Part shown: one piece after another, positions 42,370 to 51,855 of the stretch | How the letters are laid out: the number at the start of each line of letters is the position of its first letter | Numbering within the stretch: position 1 is the stretch's first letter | Source of the DNA: CAWATZ01 sp963784995 | Lineage (GTDB): Bacteria; Planctomycetota; Planctomycetia; Gemmatales; Gemmataceae | Length of the DNA: 64,000 nt | Direction: 5' to 3' | Assembly (NCBI GenBank): GCA_963784995.1 | Contig: CAWATZ010000012.1 | Location: 248,001 to 312,000 of the forward strand | Notes under the pieces: model-generated | What the model saw: only the letters and a program-made list of their open reading frames with translations | Told to the model about the DNA's origin: nothing | Database searches by the model: none | Translations under genes and position numbers: made by a program

Positions 42370-42804
42370 ATGTTTCGCATCATTCGCAATCTTCGGTGGC
42401 AGCGGGGTCTGGCGGCGGCGGTGGTGATGGTTGGCGGGCTGATCGGCGTTACGGCCTTGACCAGCCAGGCCCAGGCGGCCGACTATCGCTATCCGCAGCA
42501 GCTGGTTCGGCCGGCGACCTCGGCGGTGACCCAGCCCAACCTGACCGCCACGGCGGCTCAGATCAACAGCAACGTGCAGTCGGCCTACTACCAGCAGCGC
42601 GGGCCCAGGTGGGACCCATATTATCGGCCCTACGCTTCCACGCCCGTCTACTATCCGTACTACGTCCCCTCGCCGAATTACGGGTACGGCTACGGCTACG
42701 GCTACGGCTACTCCCCGTGGTATGGGTACAGCTCCTATCCGAACGTGGTTTACCCCTACGTGTCGCCGTATACGCCGACCGTGGCCCCCTCGATCCTGCC
42801 CTGA
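42370..42804 (+). CDS. Small exported Tyr/Gly/Pro-rich protein
   Basis: A 144-residue protein; ATG 42370 behind AAAGGAGA. Signal peptide to about residue 36 (GLAAAVVMVGGLIGVTALTS then QAQA, a good cleavage site). The mature part has a short helix-forming segment and then low-complexity YYPYYVPSPNYGYGYGYGYG. Such tails suggest a structural or surface role. No enzyme motif and no family recognised. Confidence 0.75.
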   Translation: MFRIIRNLRWQRGLAAAVVMVGGLIGVTALTSQAQAADYRYPQQLVRPATSAVTQPNLTATAAQINSNVQSAYYQQRGPRWDPYYRPYASTPVYYPYYVPSPNYGYGYGYGYGYSPWYGYSSYPNVVYPYVSPYTPTVAPSILP

Positions 42805-42968
42805 TCGGACCGGGCCGTTGACAAGGAAATTCCATGCGAGGGGAGTACAGTCCGCGGCAGCACGCCGGCAACGGTGTGCGCCGCGGATTGTCGTTTCCAG
42901 GACGGCAAAGGCCGAGCAAATACAATGACACTTGTCGCCCGGGACAGCCCACTTCGAGGATGCGAGTG

Positions 42969-44054
42969 ATGAGTACCGTCTTCAACTTCAACGCCGGCCC
43001 GGCCATGCTGCCGCCTCCCGTCCTGGAGCAGGTCCAGGCGGAGCTGCGGAACTACCACGGCTGCGGCATGTCGATCATGGAAATGAGCCACCGCTCGAAG
43101 GAGTTCGAGGCGGTCAACGCCCAGGCCGAGGCGACGTTCAAACGGCTCCTCGGCGTCGGGGACGGCTACCGGGTGCTGTTCCTGCAAGGCGGGGCCTCGA
43201 CCCAGTTCGCCATGGTGCCGATGAACTTCCTGCCGGCCGGGGCGACCGCCGACTTCCTGATGACCGGGGCCTGGGCGGAAAAGGCTCAGGAGGAGGCCGC
43301 TCTGTTCGGCAAGGTTCACGTCGCCGCTTCGACGAAAAGCGACAGCTATCGCCGGGTGCCTCGCGCTGGAGAGATCGCTCTCAGCCCGGAGCCAGCCTAC
43401 GTCCACCTGACCTCGAACGAGACGATTCAGGGGATTCAGTGGCAATCGTTCCCCGACGTGGGCCATCGGCCCCTGGTCGCCGACATGAGCAGCGACATCC
43501 TGTCGCGGCCGTTTGACGCCAGCAAGTTCCACCTGATCTACGCCGGGGCCCAGAAGAACCTGGGACCATCGGGCGTGACGGTGGTGCTGCTCCGCGAAGC
43601 GTGGCTGAGCAAGGCCAGCAAGACCGTGCCGACGATGCTGCGCTACGCGACCCACGTCAAGAACAATTCGCTGTACAACACGCCGCCGAGCTTCGGCGTT
43701 TACGTTCTGGGCCTGGTGCTGGGGTGGATCGAGAAGATCGGCGGTCTGCTAGCGATGGCGCAACAGAACCAGGCCAAGGCCCGGCTGCTGTACGAGGCGA
43801 TCGATCGCAGCGACGGCTTCTACCGCGGCCACAGCTTGACTGAGGCGCGCTCGCGGATGAACGTGACCTTCCGGCTGCCCAGCGAGGCCCTGGAGAAACA
43901 GTTCGCGACCGAGGCGCAGGCAGCCGGCATGGTGGGTCTGCCCGGCCACCGCTCGGTGGGAGGACTTCGCGCCTCAATCTATAACGCCATCGGGGTCGAT
44001 GCCTGCCAGGCCCTGGCGTCGTTCATGAATGACTTTGCCCGGCGGAACGGGTAA
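42969..44054 (+). CDS. serC: Phosphoserine aminotransferase
   Basis: A 361-residue protein; ATG 42969 behind GAGGA at 8 bases. MSTVFNFNAGPAMLPPPVLE is the typical SerC N-terminus. PLP lysine K196 lies in YAGAQKNLGPSGVTVVLL; VGLPGHRSVGGLRASIYNA ends the small domain. It converts 3-phosphohydroxypyruvate and glutamate to phosphoserine in serine synthesis and also serves PLP synthesis. No serA or serB is adjacent. Confidence 0.95.
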   Translation: MSTVFNFNAGPAMLPPPVLEQVQAELRNYHGCGMSIMEMSHRSKEFEAVNAQAEATFKRLLGVGDGYRVLFLQGGASTQFAMVPMNFLPAGATADFLMTGAWAEKAQEEAALFGKVHVAASTKSDSYRRVPRAGEIALSPEPAYVHLTSNETIQGIQWQSFPDVGHRPLVADMSSDILSRPFDASKFHLIYAGAQKNLGPSGVTVVLLREAWLSKASKTVPTMLRYATHVKNNSLYNTPPSFGVYVLGLVLGWIEKIGGLLAMAQQNQAKARLLYEAIDRSDGFYRGHSLTEARSRMNVTFRLPSEALEKQFATEAQAAGMVGLPGHRSVGGLRASIYNAIGVDACQALASFMNDFARRNG

Positions 44055-44158
44055 GGCACTGCGCACTCTGAGCAGCACAGTTCCCCTTTTCCCTTGCTGG
44101 GGAACGGGGAATTGCGCTGTTCGGATCGTTCAGGAGCCGGCAGGGCTGGGGCCAAATC

Positions 44159-45094
44159 TCAACCGTTCTGTCGCCTGGCTCGTGACCCCTGGCCTGCATT
44201 CCCGTTGCTGTCCGACAGCGGCGTCCAGGCAGGGAAAACGGCCAGCGTAACGCTCAGCAGGGAATCCTTCCAATCCATTCGGGGCCCCTCCTGGTGGGGA
44301 ACGGCCGTTTCGAGCAAGGAACCCTGCTCCTTTCCGGAGAGGGAACTCCAGAGCTCTCCCAACCGATCGACGGCAACCTGTTGCTGCTGCTCTCCCGGCC
44401 GAGGAAGGTTCGGCGGGAGAGCAAGGACGGTGTCGCTGGGCTGCGACGGGGTGGTGTCGCCTCTGGAGGGTTGGGTCGGCACCGGCGCGGAAGGTTTGAC
44501 TGGTTGGGGCGAATTGGGGTTGGACACGGGCCTGGGCATTTCGCCTCCCTGAGGGAAGGGCGGGAGCTGGCTGTCCCCGTACACCAGCGGTGCCGTGAGA
44601 GACGGCGGCGGCCGGACCGGTCCGAGGTTCTGGATGGAAGTCGAAGGGGGAGGTGGCGCAGCCGGTCCGCGCTGAGATCCAAGCGGCTCCGAGGTCGCGG
44701 CCTCACTGAAGAGCAAGCCGCTCGAGGTACTGGCGCCAAACAGGAAAACAAAGTTGGAGACCGTGGCATCTCCCGGCGTTTCCGCCGTCCCGATCCCTCC
44801 CGCCGAACTGCTCACGCCGAAGCTGTAAAAGTAGTTCACGACCGGACCGGAAGTGGACGTGGTTGCCGGACTGCTGCTCGAGCCGTTCGGCTGGCTGGGA
44901 GCGCTGGCCAGGGAGGGCTGAAAGAGGTTGGTGCTGGGATCAACCACGACCGGGTTTGCTCCACCAGCCGGGCTCACGACGCTTGGCTGACAACGAGGCT
45001 CCAGTTCTTCCAGGCGTGGACGCGGGGACCGGCGAACCGGACCGGAAGACACACGCTGTTTGTTTGAGGGCCACAAGGAAACGAAAGGCGGCAT
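44159..45094 (-). CDS. Exported Pro/Ser-rich protein with LE-ELE-R motif
   Basis: A 311-residue protein; ATG 45094 behind GGAG. The basic N-terminus ends in RPRLEELEPRCQPS, the planctomycete export motif also seen in the RHS protein and at 62126. The rest is low complexity: Ser/Gly/Thr-rich (PNGSSSSPATTSTSGPVVNY), hydrophobic FVFLFGASTSSGLLF, then Pro-rich (PVKPSAPVPTQPSRGDTTPS). No enzyme motif. Convergent with serC. Confidence 0.65.
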   Translation of the reverse strand: MPPFVSLWPSNKQRVSSGPVRRSPRPRLEELEPRCQPSVVSPAGGANPVVVDPSTNLFQPSLASAPSQPNGSSSSPATTSTSGPVVNYFYSFGVSSSAGGIGTAETPGDATVSNFVFLFGASTSSGLLFSEAATSEPLGSQRGPAAPPPPSTSIQNLGPVRPPPSLTAPLVYGDSQLPPFPQGGEMPRPVSNPNSPQPVKPSAPVPTQPSRGDTTPSQPSDTVLALPPNLPRPGEQQQQVAVDRLGELWSSLSGKEQGSLLETAVPHQEGPRMDWKDSLLSVTLAVFPAWTPLSDSNGNAGQGSRARRQNG

Positions 45095-45202
45095 GGCTGC
45101 TCTCCTGTTGTTCGAGAACGACTGCATGAGCGAGCAGCGCGTTGTCAAGAACACCGGCAAACAGCGTGCCGTATTTCAGATCGCGAAATGGGATAACGTC
45201 TG

Positions 45203-46645
45203 TCAGGCCAGCAGCTCGCGCACGATCCGGGCGGGCTGACCATCGACCAGCGAAGCCGGGCCCGTGGGCCGGCGGAAGACCAGCTTCTGGTGGTCCAGAC
45301 CGAACAGGTGCAGCAGCGTCGCGTGATAATCGCTGTGGTTGACCACGTTCTCGACCGCGTGGTGGCCGACCTCGTCGGTGGCCCCGTGGACGTATCCCGC
45401 CCTGAAGCCGCCCCCAGCGACCCAGACGCTGAAGCCGTAGGTGTTGTGGTCCCGGCCGACGTTCTTTTCGTTCTGGACGACCGGCAGCCGGCCCATCTCG
45501 CCGCCCCAGTGGACGACCGTCGTGTCCAGCAGCCCGCGCTGCTTCAGATCGCGCACCAGGGCGGCCGAGGGTTTGTCGATCTTCCGGCACATGGCCGGCA
45601 ACTTGGTGGCGATGCCGCCGTGATGGTCCCAGTCCTGGTTGCCGGTGCAGATCTGGACAAAGCGGACGCCGCGCTCCACCAGCCGGCGGGCCAGCAGGCA
45701 ACGGGTGCCAAACTCCCGTGTGGCCGGATTGTCCAGGCCGTACAGCCGTTGCGTCTCGGCTGTTTCGCGAGAGATGTCCAGGGCCTCTCGGGCCGTCAAC
45801 TGCATCCGCGCCGCCAGCTCAAAGCTGCTGATGCGGGCGGCCAGGTCGTGCTCGCCCGGCCTGGCTTGCAGGTGTTCGCGGTTGAGCTGGCCGAGATAGC
45901 GCAGGAACTCGTCCTGAGCGGGGCCCTTGAGTTCCGGCGGCGGGTCCAGGTTGAGGATGCGCGGCTCCTTCGGACGGACCACCGTGCCCTGGAAGAGGGA
46001 GGGGAGCCAGCCGTTGGACCAGTTGTCCACGCCCAGGACCGGCACTCCGCCCGGATCGGTGAGGACGACGTAGGCCGGCAGGTTCTCGGACTCCGAGCCC
46101 AGCGCATAGGTGATCCAGGAACCGAGGACCGGCCTGCCCGCCGTGATCCGGCCGGTGTTCAGGGCGTTGATCGATTGGCCGTGGTTGTTCACGCCCGTCC
46201 GCATGGAGCGGATCAGGGTGACGTCGTCGGCGACGCTCCCCAGATGGGGCAGCAGCTCGCTCAGTTCCATTCCGCAGCGGCCCTGCTTGTGGAACTTCCA
46301 CGGGCTGGCGAGCAAACGGGCGCTGGCCTCGCCGGCGTTGTCGAACTTGATGTCGCCGGTGAACCGCGTCCCGTTGCGTTTGACCAGCTCCGGCTTGGGG
46401 TCGAACAGGTCCAGGTGGCTCGGCCCGCCCTGCATGAACAGGGAGATCATGGCGCGAGCCCGGGCCGGAGCGGCCGGCGGTTTGGGTTTGAGGTCAAAGG
46501 TTTGCCGTTCCAGGATTGGCTTGATCGGCTCCGCCCGGGCTCCGGTTCGGTCCAGCAGCCAGGCCAGGGCGACCGAGCCCAGACTCATCCCCTGCGTCAG
46601 CAGGAAATGCCGGCGGGTCCAGTGATTGCTCCGAGGCGGAAACAT
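45203..46645 (-). CDS. DUF1501 protein (sulfatase-fold, Tat-exported)
   Basis: A 480-residue protein. Twin-arginine signal WTRRHFLLTQGMSLGSVALA. The DUF1501 body shows ARAMISLFMQGGPSHLDLFD, VADDVTLIRSMRTGVNNHGQ, QDWDHHGGIATKLPAMCRKI, TTVVHWGGEMGRLPVVQNEK and GRDHNTYGFSVWVAGGGFRA; the Asp/His residues fit the alkaline-phosphatase-like metal site. Always found with a PSD1 (cytochrome/DUF1549/DUF1553) gene in planctomycetes, as here (upstream, same strand). A role in extracellular polysaccharide or sulfated-glycan use is suspected but unproven. Confidence 0.9.
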   Translation of the reverse strand: MFPPRSNHWTRRHFLLTQGMSLGSVALAWLLDRTGARAEPIKPILERQTFDLKPKPPAAPARARAMISLFMQGGPSHLDLFDPKPELVKRNGTRFTGDIKFDNAGEASARLLASPWKFHKQGRCGMELSELLPHLGSVADDVTLIRSMRTGVNNHGQSINALNTGRITAGRPVLGSWITYALGSESENLPAYVVLTDPGGVPVLGVDNWSNGWLPSLFQGTVVRPKEPRILNLDPPPELKGPAQDEFLRYLGQLNREHLQARPGEHDLAARISSFELAARMQLTAREALDISRETAETQRLYGLDNPATREFGTRCLLARRLVERGVRFVQICTGNQDWDHHGGIATKLPAMCRKIDKPSAALVRDLKQRGLLDTTVVHWGGEMGRLPVVQNEKNVGRDHNTYGFSVWVAGGGFRAGYVHGATDEVGHHAVENVVNHSDYHATLLHLFGLDHQKLVFRRPTGPASLVDGQPARIVRELLA

Positions 46646-46667
46646 GGGTCAGACTCCAGCATGTTTT

Positions 46668-46817
46668 TCTCCCCTCTCCCTGCTGGGGAGAGGGGTCGGG
46701 GGTGAGGGGTTTGATGCCTTGATTCATCGTTTCGCGCTAACCCGGGCCAGCGCGAAACGATGAATCAAAGACAGCCCCTCACCCCCAACCCCTCTCCCCA
46801 GCGGAGAGAGGGGAGAA
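46668..46817. repeat. 150-bp imperfect palindrome between the PSD1 and DUF1501 genes
   Basis: Core arms 46721-46738 and 46749-46766 are exact (gattcatcgtttcgcgct and complement). Outer arms of cccctctccc and gagagggg blocks extend to 46668 and 46817. Outer blocks resemble the repeat at 18381-18488. Confidence 0.85.
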
Positions 46818-46823
46818 AGAAAA

Positions 46824-49447
46824 TCAATCCACGTAAAGGAACCCATTGGAACAGAGCAGGGCATGGCAAAAGCTGGCCAGAGCCCTGGCGTCCGGGGCAG
46901 GGGCGGCAGGCTTCGGCTTCTCGGCGGCGAAGCGGGCCGACTGCCTGCTCAGGAATGAGCAGGCCCCGGCCACCTGCTCGGCGGTCGGTTCCTGCCCCAG
47001 GATAAGCCGCCACGCGAACCGGACCTGGGCGGATACCTCCGGGCCCGCGGTGCGGATCACGCGCTGGGCGATCTCCTCGGACTGCCGGACCGGGAACTCG
47101 TTGTTCAGCAGCAGCAGCGATTGCAAGGCCACCGTCGAGGTCGCTCGCACTTCGCAGTTGGGGTTCACCGTCGCCGGGTCGAAGGGTTCCAGCACGCTCA
47201 GGGGCAGCGAGCGCCGCACCTGGACGTAGATGCTCCGGCGAAACTCCTCCTCGCCCAGCGGCACCTTCCGACCGGTGGGCCGGCCCGCCGAGTCGCGCGT
47301 GTCCGCCCCCAGCACGACCTGGCCAACCTCATCGGGCGTCACCGGCACGGGAGGGCCGTACATCTTCCGGTTCAGCTTGCCGCTGGCCGCCAGGATGCCG
47401 TCGCGCACCGCCTCCGCCTCCAGCCGGCGGACATTCATCCGCCCCAGCAGGCGATTGTCCGGATCGACCGCCTCCAGATCGCCGCGACGGCGCGAGACCT
47501 GGCGATACGCGGTCGAGGTGACGATCAGCCGATGCAGCGGCTTCCAGCGCCAGCCGCCGTGCATGAATTCGTCTGCCAAGAAGTCAAGCAGTTCCGGATG
47601 GGAAGGACGCTCGCCCAGGGAGCCGAAGTCACCCGGAGTGGCCACGATGCCGCGTCCGAAGTGGTGCAGCCAGATGCGGTTGACCAGGACGCGAGCCACC
47701 AGCGGATGCTTGCCGCTGGTCAGGTGGCGTGCGTAGGCCAGCCGGCGGCCCGTGGTCGGCAGAGCGGAATCCTTGACGGGGATCTTCGGACCATGCACGG
47801 GATCGGACAGAATGCTCAGCTCGCCCGGCAGACATTGTTGCCGGGGCTGGTTGTGATCGCCCCGGAAGAACAGGTACGTCGTCGGCACCTTGCCCGGGAT
47901 TTCCGTCAGGGCCTGGACCAGGTTCTCGGCCGGCCGCCTGGCTCGCGCCGCCTCGGCGAGCTTGCCGTACTTCGCGGTGATGTCGCGCACCGCCTTGCCT
48001 TCGTAGAGGTAGACGTTCCCGACGGTCACGTTGACGCGCGGATAGTCCTGCAACAGCCGTTTCTGCTCGGCTGTCCGCTGATTGATCGGCGTTCCCTGGG
48101 CCTTGCCGCAACTCGTCGCGCAGTCTCCACCGGTGCCTGGGCCAGTTCCTTCTCCAGCACTTGCTGGACCAGCTGCTGCATGGCCGCCAGCCGTTCCGCC
48201 TCCACGCGCTTGCTTTCCGCGTCGGCTTCCGCGGCGCGCTTGCGGTCCTCGTCCGACCAGAGCGAGATCAGCCGGGCACTGGGCACGCGCCAGTTTTTCA
48301 CGTCCAGGGCCGGCTCGAAGATGGCCCGCAGCCGGTAGTAGTCCTCCTGGGAGATCGGGTCGTAGCGATGCGCATGACACTGGGCACAAGAAACCGACAA
48401 TCCCAGCAGCGAGGTGCTGATGATCTTGATCGTCTCGGCCACCGTGTCGTTGCGTGCCTGGATCGGATCGACTCCCGGATCGCTGGTGCCATCGGGAGCC
48501 AGGCGGAGGAAACCGGTGGCGATCAACCGATCCTGGTCGGCCGGCTGGAGATTGACGTAGGGCGGCTTCAGCATCTCGTCGCTGGCCAGCTGCTCGCGGA
48601 TCAGTTCGTCCCAGGGCCGATCGGCGTTGAGGGCCCGGATCAGATAATCGCGATACTTCCAGACGTATTTGCGCTCGCTGTCCCTGGCCGAGTAGCCGTC
48701 GCTGTCGGCGTAGCCGGCCACGTCGAAGAAGTGGCGGGCCCAGCGTTCGCCATAGTGAGGCGACGCCAGCAAGCGATCGACCAGCTGCTCGTAGGCGTCG
48801 GGCCGGGTATCCTTGACAAAGGCATCGATCTCCTCGGGAGCGGGCGGCAAGCCGAGCAGGTCAAACGACAGCCGGCGGATCAGCGTCGGCCGATCTGCTT
48901 CCGGAGAAAAGCCGAGCTTGCGGGCTTCGAGCTTCTCCAGCAGAAAGGCGTCGATGGCAGTCCGCACCCGCTCGGAATTCCGCACCACGGGCAAACCCGG
49001 CCGACGAATCGGCTGGAACGACCAGAATTGCCGTTCCTCCTCGGTCCATTCGTGAGCGGCGGCCAGCTTGTCCGGCTCGGGGCGGGCAGTGCGCGCCCCC
49101 TGGGCGATCCAGGCCTGGAGGGTGGTCCGCTCCCTTGGCGTCAGCTTCTTCTTGCCGGGCGGCATCTCCCCGGCACTGATGCGTTCCCACAGCAGGCTCT
49201 CGTCCGGTTTGCCCGCGACCACGGCCGGCCCGGATTTGCCGCCCTGGAGCATCGACCGCACCAGGCGCAAATCGAGCTTCGCCTTCGGCTTCTCCTCCTC
49301 CCCGTGACACTGGAAACAGTGGGCCTTGAGGATTGGCCGGACGTGCTTCTCATACGTCAGTTGCTCCTCGGCCCGTGCCCGTCCGGGCAGGAGGGTCAGC
49401 ACAACGGCCAGCGGGATCAGAGGTCCGAACGGTCGAGCGGTCCGCAT
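46824..49447 (-). CDS. PSD1 protein: planctomycete cytochrome c + DUF1549 + DUF1553, frame broken near 48100
   Basis: ATG 49447, signal peptide PLIPLAVVLTLLPGRARA. The cytochrome c domain has CFQCH in HVRPILKAHCFQCHGEEEKP; a second CAQCH lies in LLGLSVSCAQCHAHRYDPIS. The DUF1549 domain (LIRRLSFDLLGLPPAPEEID, YGERWARHFFDVAGYADSDG) is followed by a coiled coil. The frame breaks at 48095-48125; two single-base losses would restore it. The DUF1553 domain runs to the end (ARVLVNRIWLHHFGRGIVAT, RLLGRMNVRRLEAEAVRDGI, ATSTVALQSLLLLNNEF). It probably transfers electrons during a surface enzymatic reaction with its DUF1501 partner. Confidence 0.85.
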
Positions 49448-49684
49448 GGCAGGCAATCCAGCGAGGGTTGGTCGAGCAGCAGGGCAGGGAGGCAGCAAGG
49501 AAGAAAACCGAGGTTCAACTTCCAAAGGGCAGTCTACCAATTCACCAAACGCAACACAAGCGCCTGCATTCTTCTAGAAATGCGTGAGTACCTCCTTGCA
49601 TTTTGGGCACGGATCGCGCAAACTGCTTCCTATCCCTCAACAAGAATGACAATTGTCTTTGCCAGCACCAAGGGAGAGAGGAAA

Positions 49685-50305
49685 ATGTCACTGACCACGA
49701 TGAAGGTGTCTGCGGTCGTTGCGGCGAGCTTGATCAGCTTCACCGCCGGGGCAGGAGCGGGCATCCTGGGGATGAAATACGTCACCACGGACAGCAAGCC
49801 CAAGCTGGTCGCCGATGCTCAGCAGCCCCCGCCAGCCGGAGCTGAGGAGCAGGCCGCCCGCCCCGGGAGAGGTCGTCCAGGCGGCGGACCCGGCGGAGGT
49901 GGCGGACCCGGCGGTCCCGGGGGACGGCCGGGCGGCATGCGAGGTCCCAGTTCCAAGAGTCAGCTGGCCGCCCTGGTTGTCAAGCTCGATCAGCTGGCCC
50001 AGAAACAGCTCACGATCACCCTCACCGAGGAGCAGCAGCAGAAACTCCGCGAGCAGCTCAAGGACCTCAACGACATGGAAGAGCTGAGCGAGAAGGATGC
50101 CAAGGACCGGCTGGATGCGATTCAAGAGCTGGTAAAGAATGACAAAGACACCCTGGAAGCCGCGGGTTACCGCTTTCCAGGCCAGCCCGGCCAGCGCGGC
50201 GGCTTCGGTCGTCCGCCCGACGTTCCCAACCCGTTCAAGGATGAGAAGAACGCCAAGCACCTGAAATCACTTCAGGACATGGTGGGCAAGGCGAAAAGCG
50301 ATTGA
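49685..50305 (+). CDS. Exported hypothetical with Gly-rich linker and helical C-terminus
   Basis: A 206-residue protein; ATG 49685 behind GAGAGG, the longer frame upstream being antisense to the PSD1 gene. The N-terminal signal/anchor VVAASLISFTAGAGAGILGM is followed by a Gly/Pro/Arg-rich linker (GRPGGGPGGGGGPGGPGGRP). Then comes a helical region with coiled-coil character (ITLTEEQQQKLREQLKDLND, DAKDRLDAIQELVKNDK). Planctomycetes carry many such proteins; role unknown. Confidence 0.75.
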   Translation: MSLTTMKVSAVVAASLISFTAGAGAGILGMKYVTTDSKPKLVADAQQPPPAGAEEQAARPGRGRPGGGPGGGGGPGGPGGRPGGMRGPSSKSQLAALVVKLDQLAQKQLTITLTEEQQQKLREQLKDLNDMEELSEKDAKDRLDAIQELVKNDKDTLEAAGYRFPGQPGQRGGFGRPPDVPNPFKDEKNAKHLKSLQDMVGKAKSD

Positions 50306-50368
50306 CACCGAGCCATCCGCCCGGGCGAGAATCCCCCTGATTGACCGATTCGGGAAAGGAGGACTGTG

Positions 50369-50995
50369 ATGTTCCGACACGTGTTCTTGGGCCTGGTTGC
50401 TGTCCTGCTGCCGGCCCTGGCTGCCGGGGCGGGAAAGCCCGAGGACAAAGCCAGGAGCGACCCACCGGGAGCGCCGGTGACCGCCAAGCTGGTTGCGAAG
50501 ACAAACAAGTACGTGCTCGAGCTGCGCGGCAAGTCGGCCGAGGAGTTCCGCAAGGCCCTGAAGGACGCCGACAGCACCGGAGCTTATCCCGCGCCGCCGA
50601 AGGTCGATCTGGTCCTGGAAGTGACCAACACCAGCGACAAGGAGGTGCACCTCCGCTACGGGGGGACGCAAAACGTCGTCACGCTGGACCTGAAGGGAAA
50701 AGGGGCGGAGACGGTCGCCAAGAAGCGAGTGATCACGCCCAAGTTCCTGCTCGCGCCAAAGACCGAGACCCTGGCGCCCGGGAAAAGCGTGATCGTGCCG
50801 ATCACCAGCCTGGGGTTCGGTATGCGGAACATGACGCATGCCGCATACTGGACGGCGCCCGGGGAGTATGTGCTTACCGCCAGCTATCAGGTCACCACGA
50901 TCCCGGCTCCCAAGGGGGCCCGGGAGGCAGGCAATGGGTTTGGAGCGGTGACGCTGACCACGGCGCCTGTTACGATCAAGGTGGACGTGAAGTGA
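50369..50995 (+). CDS. Exported Ig-like hypothetical protein
   Basis: A 208-residue protein; ATG 50369 behind AAAGGAGGA. Signal peptide MFRHVFLGLVAVLLPALAAG. The mature part is a beta sandwich: VDLVLEVTNTSDKEVHLRYG, VTLDLKGKGAETVAKK, LAPGKSVIVPITSLGFGMRN and APGEYVLTASYQVTTIPAP. This resembles BsuPI/Ig-like domains. No enzymatic motif. Same strand as the preceding gene, 63 bp apart. Confidence 0.7.
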   Translation: MFRHVFLGLVAVLLPALAAGAGKPEDKARSDPPGAPVTAKLVAKTNKYVLELRGKSAEEFRKALKDADSTGAYPAPPKVDLVLEVTNTSDKEVHLRYGGTQNVVTLDLKGKGAETVAKKRVITPKFLLAPKTETLAPGKSVIVPITSLGFGMRNMTHAAYWTAPGEYVLTASYQVTTIPAPKGAREAGNGFGAVTLTTAPVTIKVDVK

Positions 50996-51034
50996 GGGGG
51001 ATGCGCTCCACGTTTGCCTTGAAAGGAGGTAATC

Positions 51035-51280
51035 GTGAACGTTGAGCAACTGACACAGAAGGCCCTGCAAACGTTTCAGCAAGACTTGCCGCACCTGTGT
51101 GCCGAGCGCCCTGGACAATGGGTGGCCTACCAGGGTGATCGGCTACTGGGTTTCGCAGTTCACAAACACGAACTGTACCAGGAGTGCCTTCACCGTGGCT
51201 TACAGCGAAACGAGTTCGTGATCTTCTGCATTGAACCGCAGGAGACGGAAATGACACTCGGTCCTGTGGTGCTGGACTGA
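51035..51280 (+). CDS. DUF5678-like small protein
   Basis: An 81-residue protein starting at GTG 51035 after a strong AAAGGAGG. The motif GQWVAYQGDRLLGFAVHKHE then LYQECLHRGLQRNEFVIFCI matches the short DUF5678 domain (W-V-A-x-x-G-x-x...EA...G..FVI). Its stop overlaps the start of the next gene (TGATG), so the two are translated together. In other genomes DUF5678 proteins often precede an aspartyl-protease-like gene, which is the arrangement here (from memory). Confidence 0.7.
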   Translation: MNVEQLTQKALQTFQQDLPHLCAERPGQWVAYQGDRLLGFAVHKHELYQECLHRGLQRNEFVIFCIEPQETEMTLGPVVLD

Positions 51281-51798
51281 TGCCGCTGTTCCTTGATCGC
51301 CTACCCTTTCACCGCTGGACGGATCCGACCCGCACACCGCCGCTGTCCTACTGGACTGTGGTGCTGCCGGTCATGGTTGCCGAGCCGTCGCTGACCACCC
51401 CACCGCCGGTGGCTCAGGTGCAGGAATGGGCAATGGACACCGGCAATCGGGGTGAAGCGTTTGCCTGGCGGCACCACCTGCTGCTGGCGGGCATCGACCC
51501 CGACCAGGGCCGGTTGCCGCAGCCAATGGCGATCCAGACAGTGACCGGCAAGGTGACTGTGCCGGTGCGGGATGTGGACTTATGGTTGGTGAGCAATTTG
51601 CCTCTGTCGCCGCCCGACCCTTACCGAATCGTCCTGCATCGGGGATTGGCCTTCATGGACGTGCCGACTGTGCCGGACCCGCAATTTCAGCGACCCCTCA
51701 TTGGAATGAGGGCCTTGCGGAACGCACGACTCCGAGTGGAGATCGACTTCGACCACGACACCGTGACCGTCTGGACGCCGGACCCAGCAATTCCTTGA
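51280..51798 (+). CDS. Retropepsin-like (aspartyl protease family) hypothetical
   Basis: A 172-residue protein from ATG 51280, overlapping the DUF5678-like stop. The C-terminal half, VPTVPDPQFQRPLIGMRALR then NARLRVEIDFDHDTVTVWTP, matches the end of the bacterial retropepsin-like fold (LIGMxxL...DxxxxxVxV). The N-terminal half does not show a clear D-T/S-G catalytic motif, so activity is doubtful. No signal peptide. Predicted partner of the upstream small protein. Confidence 0.6.
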   Translation: MPLFLDRLPFHRWTDPTRTPPLSYWTVVLPVMVAEPSLTTPPPVAQVQEWAMDTGNRGEAFAWRHHLLLAGIDPDQGRLPQPMAIQTVTGKVTVPVRDVDLWLVSNLPLSPPDPYRIVLHRGLAFMDVPTVPDPQFQRPLIGMRALRNARLRVEIDFDHDTVTVWTPDPAIP

Positions 51799-51799
51799 G

Positions 51800-51839
51800 C
51801 CGCTTGCGGTTTCAGCGCGGATCGCTAAGCCGCAAGCGG
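51800..51839. terminator. Inverted repeat between convergent genes
   Basis: ccgcttgcgg at 51800-51809 and ccgcaagcgg at 51830-51839 with a 20-base loop. It sits between the aspartyl-protease-like stop (51798) and the VWA stop (51856). Position suggests a shared terminator; no T-run, so rho-independent function is uncertain. Confidence 0.5.
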
Positions 51840-51855
51840 TTTGTGGAACGTAGAC

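Noticed and set aside
48161..49684. N-terminal extension of the gene starting at 49685
   Set aside because: The upstream open frame is antisense to the PSD1 gene; a signal peptide and ribosome binding site mark 49685 as the start.
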